Shown piece by piece: positions 1-4,406 of a DNA stretch of 6,532 nt (positions are counted from its first letter, which is position 1; each line of letters starts with the position of its first letter). Position numbers and translations under genes: made by a program. The DNA lies in assembly GCA_031280705.1 (NCBI GenBank), contig JAITGJ010000048.1:1-6532 (forward strand), written 5' to 3'. Under the pieces are notes generated by a model. That model made no database searches. It was not told the DNA's origin and saw only the letters and a program-made list of their open reading frames with translations. Origin of the DNA: Spirochaetaceae bacterium (lineage in GTDB: Bacteria; Spirochaetota; Spirochaetia; Treponematales; Breznakiellaceae).

Positions 1-110
1 GCGCACTATGTATGCTAACTCTTTATGCTGTAAAGAATTACGATTTTAGCCCTGAAAAATGAGTGTAAGCTAATTCCTTATCCTATAAGGAATTAGAAAT
101 CATAGTGCGC
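1..110. repeat. MITE-like segment with 10-bp terminal inverted repeats
   Basis: The first ten bases (gcgcactatg, 1-10) are exactly the reverse complement of 101-110 (catagtgcgc). The AT-rich stretch between them carries two further hairpins and no convincing gene. This layout of short perfect terminal repeats, about 110 bp in length and non-coding content resembles a miniature inverted-repeat element. The right repeat abuts the remaining tail of a probable antitoxin gene whose 5' part is missing, which fits insertion or rearrangement there. The left repeat begins at the very first base of the window, so it could be longer and target-site duplications cannot be checked. It could instead be a structured leader or a genomic palindromic repeat of another kind. 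Confidence 0.45.
14..98. repeat. Two diverged copies of a hairpin, in direct orientation
   Basis: A unit beginning gctaactctttat at 14 recurs, with scattered substitutions, as gctaattccttat at 69. The second copy forms a perfect 11-bp stem (70-80 with 86-96, loop tccta). The first forms a weaker version (around 19-38). After each copy the octamer gccctgaa appears (49-56 and 113-120), so the duplicated unit may extend to about 55-65 bp. Differences between the copies largely keep pairing in copy 2 but not in copy 1, as if copy 1 is decaying. No function is assigned. Confidence 0.5.
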
Positions 111-169
111 TGGCCCTGAATCTCAAGGGGATTGACACAACTATTTTACGGGAAGATGATAGAATATGA
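89..169 (+). pseudogene. C-terminal remnant of a probable type II antitoxin (VapB-like position)
   Basis: A frame open from 89 to the TGA at 167-169 encodes a tail ending LNLKGIDTTILREDDRI. It has no ATG and runs back into an in-frame TAA at 86-88, inside the hairpin of the repeat segment. Its stop codon overlaps the start of the following PIN-domain reading frame as ATGA (166-169). That translationally coupled arrangement is usual for antitoxin-toxin pairs. The identification as an antitoxin rests on this position; the tail alone is too short to assign to a fold family. The DNA-binding N-terminus expected of an intact antitoxin is absent, so the gene is broken. Confidence 0.4.
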
Positions 170-300
170 ATGTCATAGATTCAACATTTTGGCTTGAATA
201 TTTCTCCGGTACGGAAGCAGGGAATATAGTATCAGAAATCATTGAGAATACCGATGAATTAATAGTGCCTACAATAACATTAGAGTTGTTTAATAACTGA
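166..300 (+). pseudogene. VapC-like PIN-domain toxin, truncated after 44 residues
   Basis: The frame starts with ATG at 166 and reads MNVIDSTFWLEYF, the characteristic first strand of PIN-domain VapC ribonucleases, in which the Asp (D5 here) is the first metal-binding acidic residue. A second family-like stretch follows (IIENTDELIVPTITLE). VapC proteins usually run to about 130 residues and need further acidic residues in the middle and C-terminal parts. Here the frame ends at a TGA (298-300) lying inside a large palindrome, and I see no continuation of the PIN fold downstream. The toxin is therefore very probably inactive. Base composition is much more AT-rich than the transporter and ilvB genes, suggesting horizontal origin. 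Confidence 0.65.
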
Positions 301-319
301 AGTTATTAAACAACTCTAA
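280..319. repeat. 40-bp near-perfect palindrome at the toxin break-point
   Basis: Bases 280-298 (ttagagttgtttaataact) are the exact reverse complement of 301-319, separated by only two bases (ga). This gives a 19-bp perfect stem. The left arm contains the last codons of the truncated toxin frame, and the right arm marks the end of recognisable toxin sequence. An AT-rich stem with a 2-nt gap and no following T-run is not a typical intrinsic terminator. It looks more like an inserted palindromic repeat or the scar of an inverted duplication. The arms do not match the hairpins at 14-98. Confidence 0.7.
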
Positions 320-523
320 GATGCTCTGGCAAAAGCATGATTGTCTGTTACGTCCTCACGGAGACACATGCGTGCCTCTGGCAGGATATAATAGCGTAGC
401 CGCAAAACCCAATATTCGCATTCATGCGGTGCGGGCTTTCTAGGGAAGCACTGATGAGCTTTGACGCTCATCGGCCCCCTTCCCCCGGCTTTGCTCTGCC
501 GGGGGTACCTGAATCAGCGTCCC
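320..523. other. Intergenic stretch without a convincing gene
   Basis: Between the palindrome and the end of the transporter operon I find no supported coding region. A 40-codon frame (321-443, plus) has no ribosome binding site and no recognisable product. There is a short palindrome cgcattcatgcg at 417-428. The only notable structures are the two hairpins at 453-472 and 482-505, described separately. Confidence 0.5.
453..505 (-). terminator. Two consecutive hairpins beyond the transporter operon, possible 3' end structure
   Basis: Read from the operon (minus strand), the first stem is at 498-505/482-489 (8 bp, all G-C, loop of 8). The second is at 466-472/453-459 (7 bp, loop of 6). They lie 19-71 nt past the permease stop codon. 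Neither is followed by a T-run on the minus strand, so neither is a textbook intrinsic terminator. They could stabilise the mRNA 3' end or aid termination. On the plus strand the stem interiors are similar (gctttgacgc and gctttgctctgc), suggesting that they belong to one dispersed hairpin family. Confidence 0.4.
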
Positions 524-1468
524 CTAGGCTCCCGTGCCGCCGTAAATCTTGCCTGATGCCGCCGGCGCGTGGCTTCGCCCCACAAAGAGCAGTACCAGGA
601 GCGTGATCACGTAGGGAATCATATTGAGAATATGAGTCGATACGGAATACCCGAATTTCGGATTTCCCAGCGTGAGGGCCAGGGATTTGCAGAACCCGAA
701 AAGCAGGCAGGCGAACACCGTTTCGCGGGGCCGGTACTTGCCGAAGATCACCGCGGCAATGGCGATAAAGCCCTGGCCGGAAATAATGGACGGGAAAAAG
801 AACGACACCGTTGACAGGGGAATTACCGCGCCGCCCAGCGCCGCGAGAACGCCCGAAGAAATGACGCAAAAATAGCGCACGCCAAAAACGCCGATGCCGA
901 GCGTTGCCGCCGCGCGGGGGTGTTCGCCCACGGCGCGGATACGGAGCCCGAGCCGCGTTCTGAAAAGGAGAAACCACACCAGCGCGGCAAGAATGAAGCA
1001 TACATACGCGGAAAGATAGTTGGTGAGGGCATAGCCCAAGAACGAATCGGCGGGGAACAGCGATCCCAGCACCAGGGGGAGTTTGTCGGAAAGCTCCACG
1101 GGTTTTGTCTGGGTGGAACCTTCAAATACCGCCTTGCAGAAATAAATTGCCGCGCCCGGTGCGAGCAGATTGATGGCGATTCCGGAAACGGTTTGATCGG
1201 CGCGGAATGTAATTGACGCGAGCGCGTGCAAAAATCCAAATATGACGCCGGCAATCGCCGCGGCCAAAAGGCCCAGCCACGGATTTGCTGTCAGCACCGC
1301 TACCGCCGCACAGGTAAACGCCCCGATGGTCATTTGCCCTTCGATGCCGATATTTACCACGCCGCCCGTTTCGCTCATGATGCTGCCCATGCCCGCGAAA
1401 ATCAGGGGCGCCGCGTAGGTCATGGTTGAACTGATTAAAAGCCCGATGTCGGAAGTACTTACGATCAT
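524..1468 (-). CDS. ABC transporter permease 2, nucleoside/BMP type (NupQ/RnsD-like)
   Basis: This 314-residue, strongly hydrophobic inner-membrane protein belongs to the BPD_transp_2 permease family, the class found in BMP-type nucleoside importers such as B. subtilis NupQ. It would form half of the transmembrane channel with the upstream permease. Visible marks are an N-terminal hydrophobic segment, the conserved GGVVNIGIEGQ motif at about 35-45, several further membrane segments, an ATPase-contact-like segment GLRIRAVGEHPRAA (about 174-187), and ISGQGFIAIAAVIFGK at about 229-244. Length is normal for the family. The start ATG overlaps the stop of permease 1 by four bases (ATGA, 1465-1468) and has a GAGGGG ribosome site eight bases upstream, so the start is well supported. 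It is the last gene of the operon. Substrate cannot be read from the sequence: nucleosides are most likely, but riboflavin importers of treponemes use related permeases. Confidence 0.88.
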   Translation of the reverse strand: MIVSTSDIGLLISSTMTYAAPLIFAGMGSIMSETGGVVNIGIEGQMTIGAFTCAAVAVLTANPWLGLLAAAIAGVIFGFLHALASITFRADQTVSGIAINLLAPGAAIYFCKAVFEGSTQTKPVELSDKLPLVLGSLFPADSFLGYALTNYLSAYVCFILAALVWFLLFRTRLGLRIRAVGEHPRAAATLGIGVFGVRYFCVISSGVLAALGGAVIPLSTVSFFFPSIISGQGFIAIAAVIFGKYRPRETVFACLLFGFCKSLALTLGNPKFGYSVSTHILNMIPYVITLLVLLFVGRSHAPAASGKIYGGTGA

Positions 1469-2592
1469 GCCGGTTTCCCCTCTTTTTTCGCCCGGAAGAA
1501 TTTAACAAGCGCGCGGAACGCGCCCATGATGGCGATGGAATAAATAATCACCCCGATAATAACATTGACCAGTTCGCTCGGGGCGCCGATGGTGTTGAGT
1601 TTACTGCCGCCGTATTTCATGCCTCCGTAAAAAAGCCCCGCAAAGAGGGATCCCACCGGGGTAAGGCCGCCGATCATCGAAACGGAAATGCCGTCAAAGC
1701 CATAGCCTTCCTGCGCGGCAAGCTGCGTTACGCGGCCCACAACGCCCAGCACCTGCACCGCGCCGCCAAAGCCGGACAGTAATCCCGCTATTCCCATGCT
1801 GGTAACGACGGACCGCGCAACAGGAATTCCGCCGTATTCGGCGGCGCTCCGGTTAAAGCCCACAGCCCGGAGCCGGAATCCCAGCGTGGTTTTGTTGAGG
1901 ATAATCCAGGTCGCGGCAACCGCCGCAAGGGCAAGCAGCGTGCCCCAGTGGACGCGCACCGCCCCCAGCGTCCCCCGGAACGCGTTCGTAAAAATGCGGG
2001 ACGTTTCGCTGATGTCGACCGTGGCGGTGGAGTTGGGCTTTTTGAACCCGGGAGACATCGCCAAAAAATTGGAAAGGTAAAACGCGATCCAGTTAAGCAT
2101 GATCGTTACGATCACTTCGTGTATGCCCCGGTACGCCTTGAGCATTCCCGCGATGCCGCCCAGCGCGGCCCCGGCGAGGCCCCCGGCAAGGACGCAGACA
2201 ACGCCGTGAATGCCCGCCGGCAGGGGAACGGCCACGCTCACCATGAGGGCGGTAATGCTCCCCATAATGTACTGCCCCTCCGCGCCGATGTTGAAAAGCC
2301 CGGTCTTGAAGGCAAACGTTACCGAAAGGCCGGTAAGGATAATCGGCGTCGCGTACTGCACCGTATACATGATATTTTTGAAGGAGCCAAAAATCCCCCC
2401 AAACAGCACCCCGTAAGCGGTGATGGGGTTAAAACCCGTAATCAGCAGGATAAGGGAACCGGCAAGCAGTCCCGTAAACACCGCGAGAAACGTATACAGC
2501 AGGGGAGAATCCCAGATGGACCTGAGCAGATTCCCTGCTTTTTTCTTTTCCGCCGTGCCGCCTGTAGTAATACTGTCCGCCGCACCGCTCAT
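1465..2592 (-). CDS. ABC transporter permease 1, nucleoside/BMP type (NupP/RnsC-like)
   Basis: This 375-residue integral membrane permease of the BPD_transp_2 family partners permease 2 to form the channel of the importer. The N-terminus is a polar, Lys-containing cytoplasmic tail (about 1-25), followed by a first membrane segment at about 31-52. The family motif GLFNIGAEGQ lies at 98-107. Hydrophobic segments follow at about 112-150 and 160-178. A hydrophilic, probably external loop (about 180-215) then leads to an ATPase-contact segment containing GFRLRAVGFNRSAAEYGG (about 238-255) and the last membrane segments. Length is usual for the longer permease of such pairs. The start overlaps the ATPase stop (ATGA, 2589-2592) and has GGGAGG six bases upstream, indicating translational coupling. 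No disruption is visible. Confidence 0.9.
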   Translation of the reverse strand: MSGAADSITTGGTAEKKKAGNLLRSIWDSPLLYTFLAVFTGLLAGSLILLITGFNPITAYGVLFGGIFGSFKNIMYTVQYATPIILTGLSVTFAFKTGLFNIGAEGQYIMGSITALMVSVAVPLPAGIHGVVCVLAGGLAGAALGGIAGMLKAYRGIHEVIVTIMLNWIAFYLSNFLAMSPGFKKPNSTATVDISETSRIFTNAFRGTLGAVRVHWGTLLALAAVAATWIILNKTTLGFRLRAVGFNRSAAEYGGIPVARSVVTSMGIAGLLSGFGGAVQVLGVVGRVTQLAAQEGYGFDGISVSMIGGLTPVGSLFAGLFYGGMKYGGSKLNTIGAPSELVNVIIGVIIYSIAIMGAFRALVKFFRAKKEGKPA

Positions 2593-4214
2593 GCCGCGCC
2601 TCCCTGTGTTCTGTTTCCCGGCGCGGAAGCGCCGCTCTGCGCGCCGCCGGCCATGAGAAGCCCCAGCGCGGACTGTTCGGCCTCGCTTCCCTTGACGCTT
2701 CCGGTAATTTTTCCCCGGAACATGACATCAATTCTGTCGGAAAGATTCATGATTTCGCTCAGTTCAAATGATACGAGAAGCACTGCCTTTCCCGCGTCCC
2801 GCTGGGCGACGATGTAGCGGTGCACATATTCTATCGCGCCCACGTCAAGGCCGCGCGTGGGATTTACGCAGATAAGCAGATCCTTGTTGTTTGTTACTTC
2901 CCGCGCGATAATCACCTTCTGCTGGTTCCCCCCCGAAAGGCTCCCCGCCCGCTGAACGGCGCTGCTCCGGGGCCGCACATCAAACCGGTCAATCAGCGCG
3001 TTTGTGTGGGAAAGAATGCTGTTCATTTTGAGAAATCCCCGGGAAGAAAACCGCTGTTCTCCCACATTTTGAAGCACCATATTCTCCGATACAAAAAAAT
3101 CCATCACAAGGCCGTGTTTCTGCCGGTCTTCGGGAATTGAGGAAACGCCGGTTTCAAAAATGGCGCGGGGGTTCCGGTTAAAAATATCGATCCCGTTTAC
3201 CGTAACGATCCCGGATACGCATTTCCGTAACCCCGTCAGGGCGGCCACCAGTTCCGACTGACCGTTTCCGTCCACGCCCGCGATGCCGACAATTTCGCCC
3301 GCGCGCACGGTAAGGGAAAGGCCGTTTACGGCCGGGTGGTTCCAGTAATCCTTTACCACAAGATTTTCCACCCGGAGCACTACCTCGCCCGGATGCGCCT
3401 CCTGTTTCGCGGTCGTAAATTCAACCGCACGGCCCACCATCATTGACGCCAGATCCTGCTCGCTCACATCAGCAACTTTTACCGTGTCGATGGTTTTTCC
3501 CGCGCGGATAATGGTGCACTCGGCGGCCATCGCCTTTATCTCCGCAAGTTTGTGGGTAATAATGATCACCGTTTTTCCCTCTTTCACAAGGTTTTTCATG
3601 ATCATGCCCAGTTCCTCAATTTCCTGCGGGGTAAGCGACGCCGTCGGTTCGTCAAGTATCAGGATGTCCGCGCCCCGGTAAAGCACCTTGAGGATTTCTA
3701 CCCGCTGCTGCATACTGACAGAAATATCTTCAACCTTCGCGGCGGCATCAACTTTCAGATCGTAGCGATCACTTAACGACTGCACTTCCGCGCGGGCGCG
3801 CGCCTGATCCACCACTGCGGCGAACCCCCTGACCGGTTCCATGCCCAGGATGATATTTTCCGTAACCGTAAAGGGCGGTACCAGCATAAAATGCTGATGC
3901 ACCATGCCGATGCCGTACTCAATCGCCTTTGCCGGGGAATCAATCGTTACCTTTTTGCCCTTGATGTAGATTTCCCCGGAATCCGGCTGAAGCAGCCCGT
4001 AAAGCACATTCATCAGGGTGCTTTTTCCCGCCCCGTTTTCCCCAAGGATCGCGTGAACCGAACACGCCGGAACGGTAAGCCGGGCCTGGTCATTGGCCTT
4101 GAACGAGCCGAACATCATGGTGATGTCCCGCATCTCCACCGCAGGTGGAGTCCCCGCCTGCGGCGGGGAGCCTGCCGCGCTCCGCGTGTCCGCGGACTGT
4201 ACTGGTTTTTCCAT
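2589..4214 (-). CDS. ABC transporter ATPase with two nucleotide-binding domains, nucleoside/BMP type (NupO/RnsB-neighbour ATPase-like)
   Basis: This 541-residue cytoplasmic protein with two fused ABC ATPase domains would energise the two downstream permeases. Domain 1 (about 28-265) has Walker A GENGAGKST (58-66), a Q-loop VHQHF (105-109), a variant signature SVSMQQ, Walker B LILDEPT (185-191) and the switch His in ITHKL (221). Domain 2 (about 278-520) has a non-canonical Walker A-like GVDGNGQSEL (313-322), a canonical signature LSGGNQQK (426-433), and a Walker B region LLICVNPTRGLD lacking the DE pair. One composite site is thus likely active (domain 1 Walker motifs with domain 2 signature) and the other degenerate, as usual in this family. 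Residues 1-27 are a low-complexity Pro/Ala-rich extension. The family usually begins near residue 28 or a few residues earlier, so the true start may be downstream of ATG 4214 (GTG at 4139 or ATG at 4133). Confidence 0.9.
   Translation of the reverse strand: MEKPVQSADTRSAAGSPPQAGTPPAVEMRDITMMFGSFKANDQARLTVPACSVHAILGENGAGKSTLMNVLYGLLQPDSGEIYIKGKKVTIDSPAKAIEYGIGMVHQHFMLVPPFTVTENIILGMEPVRGFAAVVDQARARAEVQSLSDRYDLKVDAAAKVEDISVSMQQRVEILKVLYRGADILILDEPTASLTPQEIEELGMIMKNLVKEGKTVIIITHKLAEIKAMAAECTIIRAGKTIDTVKVADVSEQDLASMMVGRAVEFTTAKQEAHPGEVVLRVENLVVKDYWNHPAVNGLSLTVRAGEIVGIAGVDGNGQSELVAALTGLRKCVSGIVTVNGIDIFNRNPRAIFETGVSSIPEDRQKHGLVMDFFVSENMVLQNVGEQRFSSRGFLKMNSILSHTNALIDRFDVRPRSSAVQRAGSLSGGNQQKVIIAREVTNNKDLLICVNPTRGLDVGAIEYVHRYIVAQRDAGKAVLLVSFELSEIMNLSDRIDVMFRGKITGSVKGSEAEQSALGLLMAGGAQSGASAPGNRTQGGAA
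4134..4169 (-). promoter_or_regulatory. Two back-to-back GC hairpins in the 5' end of the ATPase mRNA
   Basis: In the transcript, a stem of 8 bp with a 3-nt loop (4151-4169) is followed at once by a stem of 7 bp with a 3-nt loop (4134-4150). The 3' arm of the second stem touches the ATG at 4131-4133. The two stem centres, ccgcagg (4139-4145) and cctgcgg (4157-4163), are reverse complements, so they could also pair with each other and exclude the two local hairpins. If translation begins at 4133 or 4139, this would be a structured 5' UTR; if at 4214, it encodes the Pro-rich extension (PPQAGTPPAVE). A regulatory role is inference. Confidence 0.4.
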
Positions 4215-4220
4215 AGAGGC

Positions 4221-4249
4221 AGTATACCCTGTGTGCGCGGAATTGTCAA
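4221..4249 (-). promoter_or_regulatory. Near-consensus sigma-70 promoter of the transporter operon
   Basis: On the minus strand, TTGACA (4249-4244) and TATACT (4226-4221) are separated by exactly 17 bases: a perfect -35 and a five-of-six -10. Only six bases (gcctct) lie between the -10 and the ATG at 4214-4212, so the predicted transcription start falls on or next to that ATG. No ribosome site can then precede it. This is a strong constitutive-looking promoter for the three transporter genes. Confidence 0.8.
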
Positions 4250-4338
4250 AAGAAAAGTATTCAAGGTTTTATCGCCCGGCCTTTTCACCCGGATATCTCC
4301 CGCCCCGCGCGGCGGTTCCTTTTTTTCCCCGCAGCCGC

Positions 4339-4344
4339 TATATT
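4339..4344 (+). promoter_or_regulatory. Candidate -10 element for ilvB
   Basis: TATATT lies 62 bases upstream of the preferred ilvB start. At 16-18 bp upstream there is no good -35 (the best is ttcctt at 17 bp, matching poorly). A transcription start just downstream would give a leader of roughly 55 nt. An activator or an alternative promoter could be used instead. Confidence 0.3.
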
Positions 4345-4348
4345 AGAC

Positions 4349-4379
4349 TTGTTCCGGAACCGGCCGGATTGTTGAACAA
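4349..4379. promoter_or_regulatory. Dyad cluster upstream of ilvB, possible operator
   Basis: Outer arms ttgttc (4349-4354) and gaacaa (4374-4379) are exact reverse complements. Inside lie the palindromes gttccggaac (4351-4360) and ccggccgg (4360-4367). The cluster sits just downstream of the candidate -10 and before the ribosome site, where a repressor operator or a 5' UTR stem-loop would fit. There is no direct evidence for a binding protein. Confidence 0.25.
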
Positions 4380-4395
4380 ATCCCGCTTATGCCGC

Positions 4396-4401
4396 AAGGA
4401 G
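4396..4401 (+). promoter_or_regulatory. Ribosome binding site that fixes the ilvB start
   Basis: AAGGAG lies five bases before the ATG at 4407. An in-frame ATG at 4389 would place this site inside the gene and has no ribosome site of its own. The start at 4407 also gives the family-typical beginning MQYTGARILIETL. Confidence 0.8.
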
Positions 4402-4406
4402 ACGCA

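Larger units (their letters stand above)
4215..4406. other. Divergent intergenic region between transporter operon and ilvB
   Basis: This is a 192-bp spacer between divergently read genes. It holds the operon promoter at its left end, a T-run (4320-4326), a candidate -10 TATATT for ilvB (4339-4344) and a cluster of dyads before the ilvB ribosome site. I see no leader peptide rich in Val/Leu/Ile codons, no attenuator-terminator and no T-box, so the usual branched-chain attenuation is not evident. Confidence 0.6.

Noticed and set aside
1..110. CRISPR-like array from the repeated hairpins
   Set aside because: There are only two copies, they are diverged, and no uniform spacer or cas gene is present.
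387..392. Perfect TATAAT on the plus strand
   Set aside because: It has no -35-like hexamer 16-18 bp upstream (acacat or similar) and no plus-strand gene downstream to serve.
321..443. Plus-strand 40-codon frame between the palindrome and the operon hairpins
   Set aside because: It has no ribosome site, no recognisable sequence and no coding bias. It fits chance openness.
468..1001. Minus-strand open frame of 177 codons overlapping permease 2
   Set aside because: It lies in a different frame of the same strand inside permease 2. Its composition is rich in Arg/Gly/Pro, and it has no motifs.
1948..2817. Long plus-strand open frame (289 codons) opposite permease 1 and the ATPase
   Set aside because: It is a shadow of high-GC genes on the other strand. 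Its translation is rich in Arg/Pro/His with no recognisable domain, while the minus-strand proteins have clear family motifs.
4250..4406. T-box or attenuator leader for ilvB
   Set aside because: I see no T-box-like conserved segment, no leader peptide with runs of branched-chain codons, and no terminator hairpin with T-run before the ribosome site.
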